From positions 1-6,735 of the forward strand of contig NZ_CALFIG010000192.1 in assembly GCF_937876455.1 (NCBI RefSeq): DNA of 6,735 nt. Direction: 5' to 3'. The notes under the pieces were generated by a model. That model did no database searches, was not told the origin of the DNA, and worked only from the letters and a program-made list of their open reading frames with translations. Numbering within the stretch: the first letter of the stretch is position 1; every line of letters starts with the position of its first letter. Source of the stretch: an uncultured Flavobacterium sp. Its GTDB lineage: Bacteria > Bacteroidota > Bacteroidia > Flavobacteriales > Flavobacteriaceae. Shown piece by piece: positions 1 through 5,909 of this stretch. The translations under genes were made by a program, and so were the position numbers.

Positions 1-1
1 A

Positions 2-16
2 AATCTAAAGAAATGA
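2..16 (+). CDS. Possible 3' end of an upstream gene (last four codons)
   Basis: In the second frame the first bases read Asn-Leu-Lys-Lys followed by a TGA stop at 14-16. This stop overlaps the ATG at 13-15 in an ATGA arrangement, the usual geometry of translationally coupled genes. Only four codons are visible, so neither the gene's existence nor its product can be shown from this window. From memory, a bactofilin-type polymer-forming cytoskeletal protein gene often precedes this cluster in flavobacteria; that is recollection, not something seen here. The frame of the next gene is also open to the left edge, so the overlap could be chance. Confidence 0.35.
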   Translation, partial: NLKK

Positions 17-225
17 ATTCTAACGAAAAACAACCTAACAAATGGCTTATATTTCTTACGATTCCATCTCAAATGGGAGTTACAATTTTTCTATTTAAGT
101 GGTTAGGCTCATTATTAGATGAAAAGTTTCATGTACATTTTTTAATGAAAACAAGTGTTGTCTTGGGAGTTTTCATTTCCTTATATTTAGTGAATGAACA
201 GGTAAAAAAAATAAACAAATCATAG
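13..225 (+). CDS. AtpZ/AtpI-family small membrane protein (ATP synthase gene 1-like)
   Basis: This 70-residue protein has two predicted membrane helices, roughly residues 11-32 and 43-61, joined by a short loop. The helix-one end and following turn read W-L-G-S-L-L-D-E, matching the G-x-x-L-D pattern typical of the AtpZ/AtpI (ATPase gene 1) family. The length fits that family. Members lie just ahead of F1Fo ATP synthase genes; those studied are implicated in Mg2+/Ca2+ supply or in helping the c-ring assemble, and they are not part of the finished enzyme. Four base pairs separate it from the next gene, so the two are probably co-transcribed. The ATG may overlap the stop of an upstream gene. 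No ribosome binding site is visible. The family call is fairly safe; the molecular role is inferred from relatives. Confidence 0.8.
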   Translation: MNSNEKQPNKWLIFLTIPSQMGVTIFLFKWLGSLLDEKFHVHFLMKTSVVLGVFISLYLVNEQVKKINKS

Positions 226-229
226 ATAA

Positions 230-610
230 ATGAAGCTTTCAAAAGCCGTTTTTTCGTTAACATGTATGTTCGTTGTTCTATTGCTTTTCAGTTGGACAGG
301 AAGTTATTGTTTTTTAAATCAGACTTCTTTTGTTCAAATGAGTCAAGTATGTATGGGTAATTATGCGGTCAGTTTAGTTTTTTTGTTTTTACACGCATAT
401 TTTTATAAAACCAAGCCCTATGCATTTGGATTTATTGCTATGATTACCCTCACTATTAAGTTTGTACTAGCTTATGCTATTATAAGATTAGTTTCAAATA
501 GCTTGCAAGACCAGTTGTTTTTTAAACCCATATACTTTATCGTTTTCGCTGTTTTTATGATTGTAGATGTAGTGTATTCGGCAATTTTGCTTAATAGCAC
601 TAAAAAATAG
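230..610 (+). CDS. Four-helix membrane protein preceding atpB (DUF6168-like; possible AtpI counterpart)
   Basis: This 126-residue protein is almost entirely hydrophobic, with four predicted membrane helices at about residues 7-24, 43-60, 65-88 and 100-121. Helix three carries Lys77 and Arg86 and helix four carries Asp113, so a charge pair within the membrane is possible. Size, helix number and place directly before atpB resemble AtpI, but I see no diagnostic AtpI motif. I believe flavobacterial proteins of this kind are classed as DUF6168; I could not check this. The start at 230 lies four bases after the previous stop, which supports co-transcription. A 103-bp gap containing a promoter candidate follows, so this pair may be expressed partly apart from the atpB block. 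Its function is unknown; a role in Fo assembly is inferred from position only. Confidence 0.72.
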   Translation: MKLSKAVFSLTCMFVVLLLFSWTGSYCFLNQTSFVQMSQVCMGNYAVSLVFLFLHAYFYKTKPYAFGFIAMITLTIKFVLAYAIIRLVSNSLQDQLFFKPIYFIVFAVFMIVDVVYSAILLNSTKK

Positions 611-641
611 ATTTTATTTTAAAAGTTTTCTTTGATTACGC

Positions 642-671
642 TTTGTGATTTTAATTAAAATTGTAATTTTG
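642..671 (+). promoter_or_regulatory. Bacteroidota-type promoter for atpB operon
   Basis: A TTTG at 642-645 is followed after 18 bases by TAATTTTG at 664-671. This matches the flavobacterial pattern of a -33 TTG and a -7 TAnnTTTG box separated by 17-23 bases. Transcription would begin near 676-680, leaving a leader of about 35 bases before the atpB ATG at 714. It lies in the largest gap upstream of the atpB-atpG block and in the right orientation. The spacer holds a 14-bp palindrome, described separately. The call rests on motif match and position. Confidence 0.72.
648..661. repeat. 14-bp perfect palindrome in the atpB promoter spacer
   Basis: ATTTTAATTAAAAT is its own reverse complement and fills most of the 18-base spacer between the -33 and -7 elements. 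It could be an operator half-site pair, but it is made only of A and T, so chance occurrence is plausible in this genome. Confidence 0.4.
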
Positions 672-713
672 CAAAAAATTTTAGAAACCTTAAAATTTAA
701 GATCAATTAAGTT

Positions 714-1886
714 ATGGTGATTTTTAAAAAACCAGTCCATTTTATAGTTGCATTAGTGTTCGCTTTGGCGCCATTTACAAACTTTGCAAATCCTTCAGAA
801 GAAACTACTGCTCAGGGCGCTCATGAAGCTCACAAAACAGAAGGTGCTACTCACGAAAAAGGACATAAAGAAGGTCACTCAGAGCCTACAGATATTAAGT
901 CTCAAATTAAAGCTTTCACCAAACATCACGTTTTAGATTCTCACGATTTTTATTTATGGTCTGATAATAAGGAAGGAAAACATTTTGGTTATATTCCCTT
1001 GCCGATTATTTTATGGGATAATGGGTTACAAGTATTTTCCTCTTCAAAATTTCATCATGGAGAAAGTGTTGCTGAATCGAATGGCAATTATTATGTATTG
1101 AATCATCATGATGGTAAAATATATAAAACAGATGGTAAAGGAACGTTAACTGAAGATGAAAAAACAGGTCATCCAACAAATGTTAGACCAATTGATTTTT
1201 CAATAACTAAAAGTGTAGTATTTATTATCATTACCGCTTTAATCATGTTTTTCTTGTTTTCTTCATTAGCAAAATCATACAAGAAAAATGGAGGTATTGC
1301 TAAAGGAGCTGGAAGAATATTTGAGCCATTGGTAGTTTTTGTTCGCGATGAAATTGCTATTCCTAATATTGGTGAAAAAAATCACAAGAAATATATGAGT
1401 TATTTGTTAACGATATTTTTCTTTATACTATTCCTAAATGTTTTTGGTTTAACACCGCTTGGAGTTAATGTTACTGGTAATTTAACCATTACGTTCTCGT
1501 TAGCTATATTAACATTTTTAATTACAAATTTAACAGCTAATAAAAACTACTGGGGACATATTTTTTGGATGCCAGGGGTGCCAAAATTAATGCGAATAGT
1601 ATTGGCACCAATCGAATTATTAGGTGTAGTAATTAAACCGTTCTCATTAATGATACGTTTGTATGCAAATATTTTTGCAGGACACATTGTATTAATGAGT
1701 ATTATCGGGTTGATGTTTATTTTTAAAAGTTGGTTAGGAAGTTCACTATCTTTCGGTTTAGCATTTGTACTGTCTTTACTTGAGATTTTAGTTGCCTTTT
1801 TACAAGCTTATATTTTCACGATGTTATCTGCACTTTATTTTGGTTCTGCCAATGAAGAGCATCACCATGAAGAGGCGCATCACTAA
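714..1886 (+). CDS. atpB: F1Fo ATP synthase subunit a, Bacteroidota form with signal peptide and periplasmic extension
   Basis: Subunit a forms the two proton half-channels beside the c-ring. At 390 residues it is much longer than the 271 of E. coli because of an added N-terminus. A signal peptide (residues 1 to about 25) leads into a His-rich stretch with His37, 40, 47, 51 and 55, then a soluble region to about residue 160 that would lie in the periplasm. Membrane helices follow from about residue 166. The essential arginine is Arg315, equivalent to E. coli aArg210. Nine residues on, His324 occupies the aGlu219 place, while Glu357 occupies the aHis245 place: the swapped His/Glu pair known from other organisms. 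Gln364 matches aGln252. The C-terminus ends in a second His/Glu-rich tail (residues 379-390). The start at 714 is supported by the signal peptide and the promoter just upstream. Extended, His-rich N-termini are common in Bacteroidota AtpB. Confidence 0.96.
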   Translation: MVIFKKPVHFIVALVFALAPFTNFANPSEETTAQGAHEAHKTEGATHEKGHKEGHSEPTDIKSQIKAFTKHHVLDSHDFYLWSDNKEGKHFGYIPLPIILWDNGLQVFSSSKFHHGESVAESNGNYYVLNHHDGKIYKTDGKGTLTEDEKTGHPTNVRPIDFSITKSVVFIIITALIMFFLFSSLAKSYKKNGGIAKGAGRIFEPLVVFVRDEIAIPNIGEKNHKKYMSYLLTIFFFILFLNVFGLTPLGVNVTGNLTITFSLAILTFLITNLTANKNYWGHIFWMPGVPKLMRIVLAPIELLGVVIKPFSLMIRLYANIFAGHIVLMSIIGLMFIFKSWLGSSLSFGLAFVLSLLEILVAFLQAYIFTMLSALYFGSANEEHHHEEAHH

Positions 1887-1897
1887 AAAGTTTACTT

Positions 1898-1945
1898 GTT
1901 GATTGTTTAACAGTTTAACCTAATAAACAATTAACCAGTTAAACT
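1898..1945 (+). repeat. Overlapping inverted repeats between atpB and atpE
   Basis: The 91-bp atpB-atpE gap holds two interlocking inverted repeats. The first pairs 1898-1909 with 1924-1935, 12 base pairs including one G-U, with a 14-base loop. The second pairs AGTTTAAC at 1912-1919 with GTTAAACT at 1938-1945. GTTTAAC also occurs as a direct copy at 1905-1911, so the right arm at 1938-1944 has two possible partners. The two stems interleave, so they would form as alternatives or as a pseudoknot. No U-tract follows, so this is not a terminator. A role in mRNA processing, stability or atpE translation is inferred. Confidence 0.55.
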
Positions 1946-1977
1946 ACAAATTGAATGTTTAATTTAATATATATATT

Positions 1978-2169
1978 ATGACAGGTTTAAATTTTATTGG
2001 AGCAGGATTAATTGTTATCGGAGCAGGTTTAGGTATTGGTAAAATTGGTGGTTCAGCAATGGACGCAATTGCACGTCAACCAGAAGCTTCAGGAAAAATT
2101 CAAACAGCAATGTTGATTGCTGCTGCCTTAATTGAAGGTATTGGTTTCGCAGCATTATTTGCAGCGTAA
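1978..2169 (+). CDS. atpE: F1Fo ATP synthase subunit c (proteolipid)
   Basis: This 63-residue hairpin protein forms the membrane rotor ring. Helix one carries the glycine repeat G15-A-G-L-G-I-G21 that packs neighbouring subunits. The polar loop reads A-R33-Q34-P35-E, the RQP form of the loop that contacts gamma and epsilon. Helix two carries the ion-binding carboxylate Glu53. The residue after Glu53 is glycine and helix one lacks the Gln of Na+-type rings, so I infer a proton-driven ring. Only ten residues follow Glu53, making the C-terminus shorter than in E. coli (79 residues in total). This seems usual for flavobacteria and there is no sign of truncation. The ATG follows a run of A and T with no Shine-Dalgarno sequence, reminiscent of the A/U-rich enhancer before E. 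coli atpE. Hairpin-forming sequences lie in both flanking gaps. Confidence 0.96.
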   Translation: MTGLNFIGAGLIVIGAGLGIGKIGGSAMDAIARQPEASGKIQTAMLIAAALIEGIGFAALFAA

Positions 2170-2179
2170 TTAAAAACTC

Positions 2180-2218
2180 AAAGCAATAGTTGCAACGGTT
2201 GGTTGTAACTATTGTTTT
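2180..2218 (+). promoter_or_regulatory. 17-bp stem-loop between atpE and atpF (attenuator or 3'-end stabiliser)
   Basis: Bases 2180-2196 pair with 2202-2218, 17 consecutive pairs of which two are G-U, around a five-base loop (2197-2201). The right arm ends in TTTT, after which the run is broken by A, so termination would be weak or partial. It starts 11 bases after the atpE stop and ends 28 bases before the atpF ATG. A hairpin here could stop a fraction of transcripts after atpE or shield an atpB-atpE mRNA from 3' exonucleases. Either would favour the c subunit, which is needed in about ten copies per enzyme. The structure is seen; the role is inferred. Confidence 0.7.
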
Positions 2219-2246
2219 ATCATTAAAAAAAGTAAAAACACATATA

Positions 2247-2747
2247 ATGGAAAAATTAATAAATCAGTTTGAGTTCGGATTGTTTTTTTGGCAAGTATTA
2301 ATATTTGTTGGCTTAATTCTTTTATTGAGAAAATTTGCATGGAAACCAATTCTTGATGCAGTTAATGAAAGAGAAGAAGGAATAAAAGAAGCTATGCTTG
2401 CTGCTGAAAACGCAAGAAAAGAAATGATGGCTTTAAAATCTGATAATCAAAAATTATTAGATGAAGCGCGTTCAGAAAGAGATGCAATGCTAAAAGAAGC
2501 GACGGCTATCAAAGATAAAATGATTGCTGATGCAAAAACTGAAGCACAAGTGCAAGGCGCTAAAATGATAGAGCAAGCTAAAGCAACAATCGAAAGTGAA
2601 AAAAACGCAGCAGTTGCCGAAATCAAAAATCAAGTTTCTTCGTTGTCGTTAGAAATTGCTGAAAAGTTATTAAAAGAAGAATTAACTAACAAAGATTCTC
2701 AAACTAAATTAGTGGAGAAATTGTTAGGAGACGTTAAATTAAATTAA
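2247..2747 (+). CDS. atpF: F1Fo ATP synthase subunit b (peripheral stalk)
   Basis: Subunit b anchors the peripheral stalk in the membrane and holds the alpha/beta head against rotation. The 166-residue product has one N-terminal membrane helix (about residues 9-29) that begins F-G-L-F-F-W-Q and ends before the conserved K-F-A-W-K-P-I. A long, highly charged, Ala/Glu/Lys-rich coiled coil follows (about 40-140), then a C-terminal part that binds delta. I chose the ATG at 2247. An in-frame TTG at 2190 would add 19 residues, but it lies inside the atpE-atpF hairpin, and flavobacterial b subunits begin with this M-E-K-L-I-type sequence. Only one b gene is present, so the stalk is presumably a homodimer. 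Nine bases separate it from atpH. Confidence 0.95.
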   Translation: MEKLINQFEFGLFFWQVLIFVGLILLLRKFAWKPILDAVNEREEGIKEAMLAAENARKEMMALKSDNQKLLDEARSERDAMLKEATAIKDKMIADAKTEAQVQGAKMIEQAKATIESEKNAAVAEIKNQVSSLSLEIAEKLLKEELTNKDSQTKLVEKLLGDVKLN

Positions 2748-2756
2748 TCAATCGTT

Positions 2757-3284
2757 ATGTCAAGAGCTGCGATTAGATACGCAAAAGCAATTTTAGATAT
2801 CGCTATCGTTAACAAAACGGCAGAGGCTGTAAATAACGACATGAAATCTATTATTGCTGCAACTAGTGAAAATGCTGAATTAAAAGATTTTTTTGCTAAT
2901 CCTACTATCAAAGGAGAGGTAAAATTAAATGTAGTAAAAGAAGTATTTTCATCAGTTCAAAATGAAACAAATGGCTTGTTTCAATTACTTTTAGCTAATA
3001 AAAGATTTGAAATTTTACCAGCAGTGGCTTCACAATATTTGGCACAGTTTGATAAAGCAAACGGAATTGAAACAGCTGTAGTTACAACTGCATTTCCAAT
3101 TACTGCTGAAATTGAAGCACAAGTTTTACACAAATTGAAAGAGTTCTCTTATGGAACGATTACCATTAAAAATGTTGTAGATTCGTCAATAATCGGTGGT
3201 TTTGTTCTTAGAATGGGAGACAAACAATATAATGCATCAGTTGCAAACAAATTACAACAATTAAAAAGAGAATTTAGTTATTAA
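2757..3284 (+). CDS. atpH: F1Fo ATP synthase subunit delta (OSCP homologue)
   Basis: Delta sits on top of the alpha/beta head and joins it to the C-termini of subunit b. The 175-residue length is normal for the family. The N-terminal helical domain opens with A-A-I-R-Y-A-K-A-I, the family's usual R-Y-A-x-A start. The C-terminal part carries the signature I145-I-G-G-F-V-L-R-M-G-D. The order atpF-atpH-atpA is the classical one. It starts nine bases after atpF and ends 25 bases before atpA, with no promoter box in either gap, so it should depend on the same transcript. The ATG is preceded by T-rich sequence without a Shine-Dalgarno motif. Confidence 0.95.
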   Translation: MSRAAIRYAKAILDIAIVNKTAEAVNNDMKSIIAATSENAELKDFFANPTIKGEVKLNVVKEVFSSVQNETNGLFQLLLANKRFEILPAVASQYLAQFDKANGIETAVVTTAFPITAEIEAQVLHKLKEFSYGTITIKNVVDSSIIGGFVLRMGDKQYNASVANKLQQLKREFSY

Positions 3285-3309
3285 TTTACCATTACTAATT
3301 ATATAAAAA

Positions 3310-4884
3310 ATGGCAGAAATAAAACCAGCTGAAATTTCAGCTATATTAAAAAAACAGTTAGCTGATTTTCAATCAGGAGCTACATTAGAAGAAGTAGGTA
3401 CAGTATTACAAGTAGGAGACGGTATTGCTCGTGTTTACGGATTGTCAAATGCACAATATGGTGAGTTAGTACAATTCGATAACGGATTAGAGGCTATCGT
3501 TCTTAACTTAGAAGAAGACAATGTTGGGGTAGTACTTTTAGGTCCATCAACTGGAATTAAAGAAGGTTCAACTGTTAAAAGAACAGGAAGAATTGCTTCT
3601 TTAAAAGTAGGTGAACAAATGGTAGGACGTGTAGTTGATACATTAGGAAATCCAATTGATGGTAAAGGTCCTATTGGTGGAGAATTATATGAAATGCCTT
3701 TAGAGCGTAAAGCACCTGGGGTTATTTTCCGTCAACCGGTAACAGAACCATTACAAACAGGTATTAAAGCTATTGACGCCATGATTCCTGTAGGACGTGG
3801 ACAACGTGAATTAGTAATTGGTGACCGTCAAACAGGTAAATCATCAGTTTGTTTGGATACTATTCTTAATCAAAAAGAATTTTATGATGCTGGTGAACCA
3901 GTATTCTGTATATATGTAGCTATTGGACAAAAAGCGTCTACAGTAGCAGGTATTGCAAAAACATTGGAAGAAAAAGGCGCAATGGCTTATACCGTTATTG
4001 TTGCTGCAAACGCTTCTGATCCTGCTCCAATGCAAGTATATGCGCCTATGGCAGGAGCAGCTATTGGAGAATATTTCCGTGATTCAGGACGTCCTGCATT
4101 AATTATTTATGATGATTTATCTAAGCAAGCAGTTGCTTATCGTGAAGTATCGTTATTATTAAGAAGACCACCAGGTCGTGAGGCTTATCCTGGAGACGTA
4201 TTTTACTTACACTCTCGTTTATTAGAAAGAGCTTGTAAAGTAATTAATGACGATGAAATAGCTAAGAACATGAACGATTTACCAGATTCTATCAAAGGAA
4301 TTGTAAAAGGTGGAGGTTCATTAACAGCTTTACCAATTATTGAAACACAAGCAGGTGACGTTTCGGCTTATATTCCAACAAATGTAATTTCTATTACTGA
4401 TGGACAAATCTTCTTAGATGGTGATTTATTTAACTCTGGGGTTCGTCCTGCTATTAACGTAGGTATTTCGGTATCTCGTGTAGGAGGTAACGCTCAGATT
4501 AAATCAATGAAAAAAGTATCTGGTACGTTAAAATTAGACCAAGCACAATTCCGTGAGTTAGAAGCTTTCGCAAAATTTGGTTCAGATTTAGATGCAGTTA
4601 CTTTAAATGTAATCGAAAAAGGAAAACGTAACGTGGAAATCCTAAAACAAGGTTTAAACGATCCGTTTGCAGTAGAAAATCAAATTGCAATTATTTATGC
4701 TGGAACTAAAAATTTATTAAGAAATGTTCCTGTAAATAAAGTAAAAGAATTTGAAAAAGATTATTTACAATTCTTAAACTTAAAACATAAAGATACTTTA
4801 AGCGCTTTAAAAGCTGGTAAATTTGATGATGCTATCACAAATGTATTAGAAGAAGCTGCAAAAGAAATTTCTGCAAAATATTAA
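3310..4884 (+). CDS. atpA: F1Fo ATP synthase subunit alpha
   Basis: Alpha alternates with beta in the F1 head. It holds the non-catalytic nucleotide sites and reaches into the catalytic sites of beta. The product is 524 residues, slightly longer than the 513 of E. coli. The Walker A loop reads G171-D-R-Q-T-G-K177-S. The Walker B strand ends A-L-I-I-Y-D268-D269. Arg390, in G-I-S-V-S-R-V-G-G, is the arginine finger corresponding to E. coli alphaArg376. The N-terminal beta-barrel contains the conserved V-G-D-G-I-A-R-V-Y-G run, and the C-terminal helical domain is complete. It is among the most conserved proteins in the window and shows no frameshift. The beta partner is not encoded here, so active F1 needs another locus. 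Confidence 0.98.
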   Translation: MAEIKPAEISAILKKQLADFQSGATLEEVGTVLQVGDGIARVYGLSNAQYGELVQFDNGLEAIVLNLEEDNVGVVLLGPSTGIKEGSTVKRTGRIASLKVGEQMVGRVVDTLGNPIDGKGPIGGELYEMPLERKAPGVIFRQPVTEPLQTGIKAIDAMIPVGRGQRELVIGDRQTGKSSVCLDTILNQKEFYDAGEPVFCIYVAIGQKASTVAGIAKTLEEKGAMAYTVIVAANASDPAPMQVYAPMAGAAIGEYFRDSGRPALIIYDDLSKQAVAYREVSLLLRRPPGREAYPGDVFYLHSRLLERACKVINDDEIAKNMNDLPDSIKGIVKGGGSLTALPIIETQAGDVSAYIPTNVISITDGQIFLDGDLFNSGVRPAINVGISVSRVGGNAQIKSMKKVSGTLKLDQAQFRELEAFAKFGSDLDAVTLNVIEKGKRNVEILKQGLNDPFAVENQIAIIYAGTKNLLRNVPVNKVKEFEKDYLQFLNLKHKDTLSALKAGKFDDAITNVLEEAAKEISAKY

Positions 4885-4895
4885 TTCAAAGTGTA

Positions 4896-4957
4896 AAGTA
4901 AATAGTAATTAGTTAAAAGCTTATTACTATTTACTTATTACTATTTACTAAAGTAAA
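4896..4957 (+). repeat. Tandem 14-bp duplication and alternative hairpins upstream of atpG
   Basis: In the 73-bp atpA-atpG gap, TTATTACTATTTAC occurs twice without a break (4921-4934 and 4935-4948). The left arm GTAAATAGTAAT at 4898-4909 is complementary to both copies. With the first copy it forms a 14-bp stem (4896-4909 with 4923-4936) around a 13-base loop. With the second it forms a 13-bp stem (4897-4909 with 4937-4949). A third small inverted repeat, TTTACT/AGTAAA (4944-4949 and 4952-4957), touches the atpG ATG. TAAAGTAAA is also repeated directly at 4894-4902 and 4949-4957. The stems are nearly all A-U, so their strength is modest. They could affect atpG translation or mRNA processing. 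Confidence 0.65.
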
Positions 4958-5815
4958 ATGGCAAACTTAAAAGAAATACGTAATAGAATTACATCTGTAT
5001 CTTCAACGATGCAGATTACTTCTGCTATGAAAATGGTTTCTGCAGCAAAGCTTAAAAAAGCACAAGATGCTATTACAGCAATGCGTCCTTATTCTGAAAA
5101 ATTAACAGAGTTAATTCAAAGTTTAAGTGCTTCTTTGGAAGGTGATGTCGCTGCAAAATATACGACTCAAAGAGAAGTTAAAAAAGTTTTAGTCGTTGCT
5201 ATTACCTCTAATAGAGGGTTGTGTGGAGCACTTAATTCTAACGTAATTAAGCAAGCAAAACAACTTGCCGAACAATATGGACATGACAACGTAGGTATTT
5301 TTGCTATTGGTAAAAAAGCGAATGATAGTTTACATAAAACTAATTTTGTAGTGGCAAATAGAAGTGATATTTATGATGATTTAACTTTTGAAAATGCCGC
5401 GCATATTGCAGATTCTTTAACTCATTTATTTATAGATGGTGAATATGACAAGATTGAATTAGTATACAATCAATTTAAGAATGCCGCAACACAATTAGTA
5501 GTTACAGAACAATTTTTACCCTTAGCGCCAATTCAAGGATCGGTAGCAACAAGCTCAGATTATATTTTTGAACCATCAAAAGTTGAAATCGTGATGGAGT
5601 TGATACCAAAATCATTGCGAACACAATTATACAAAGCAATTAGAGATTCTTTTGCTGCAGAGCATGGTGCTCGTATGACAGCTATGCACAAAGCGACTGA
5701 TAATGCTACAGAATTAAGAGATCAGTTGAAGCTAACTTATAATAAAGCTCGTCAGGCTGCAATTACAGGAGAAATTCTAGAAATTGTAGGTGGTGCAGAG
5801 GCACTTAATAGCTAA
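4958..5815 (+). CDS. atpG: F1Fo ATP synthase subunit gamma
   Basis: Gamma is the central shaft that turns with the c-ring inside the alpha/beta head. The 285-residue length is normal. The N-terminal helix begins M-A-N-L-K-E-I-R-N-R-I and includes the conserved T-S-A-M-K-M-V-S-A-A-K-L-K-K-A run (residues 21-35). The Rossmann-like middle has the signature S84-N-R-G-L-C-G-A-L-N. The C-terminal helix contains E235-H-G-A-R-M-T-A-M and ends near the I-V-G-G-A-E-A-L motif, so both coiled-coil strands of the shaft are intact. It is the last gene of the operon and is followed within 40 bases by a strong terminator. In many bacteria atpD and atpC come next; their absence fits the split arrangement of flavobacteria. 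Confidence 0.97.
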   Translation: MANLKEIRNRITSVSSTMQITSAMKMVSAAKLKKAQDAITAMRPYSEKLTELIQSLSASLEGDVAAKYTTQREVKKVLVVAITSNRGLCGALNSNVIKQAKQLAEQYGHDNVGIFAIGKKANDSLHKTNFVVANRSDIYDDLTFENAAHIADSLTHLFIDGEYDKIELVYNQFKNAATQLVVTEQFLPLAPIQGSVATSSDYIFEPSKVEIVMELIPKSLRTQLYKAIRDSFAAEHGARMTAMHKATDNATELRDQLKLTYNKARQAAITGEILEIVGGAEALNS

Positions 5816-5853
5816 TTATTTTTAAATTTTGTTAATTATTATTATTCTTATAT

Positions 5854-5880
5854 AGTCCCGATTTATCGGGACTTTTTTTT
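5854..5880 (+). terminator. Intrinsic terminator of the ATP synthase operon
   Basis: AGTCCCGA at 5854-5861 pairs perfectly with TCGGGACT at 5866-5873 around a TTTA loop. The last base of the stem begins a run of eight T at 5873-5880. The GC-rich stem stands out in an AT-rich region. It lies 38 bases after the atpG stop and ends the operon. Confidence 0.93.
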
Positions 5881-5887
5881 AACTTTG
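5880..5887 (+). promoter_or_regulatory. -7 box candidate for the acetyltransferase gene
   Basis: TAACTTTG matches the Bacteroidota -7 consensus TAnnTTTG exactly. It overlaps the last T of the operon terminator. A start of transcription near 5892-5896 would leave a leader of roughly 15 bases before the ATG at 5910. No TTG is present at the -33 distance, since that region is the terminator stem, so the promoter may be weak. Confidence 0.45.
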
Positions 5888-5909
5888 AAAGAAACAAAAA
5901 TTAAGCATA

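Noticed and set aside
1887..1977. Separate promoter for atpE
   Set aside because: No TAnnTTTG box is present in the gap.
1978..2169. Sodium-type c-ring
   Set aside because: The residue after Glu53 is glycine, not Ser or Thr, and no Gln or second Glu is found in the helix-one ion site, so a proton ring is the better reading.
1978..2169. Truncated atpE because it is only 63 codons
   Set aside because: Both helices, the loop and the carboxylate are present, and the length appears normal for flavobacterial c subunits.
2190..2246. N-terminal extension of atpF from a TTG start
   Set aside because: The added 19 residues fall within the atpE-atpF hairpin and its tail, are not typical of b subunits, and the ATG at 2247 gives the expected N-terminus.
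3844..4035. 63-codon minus-strand frame inside atpA
   Set aside because: It lies wholly within the strongly conserved atpA sequence, and its Cys/Ser/Asn-rich translation looks like an antisense shadow.
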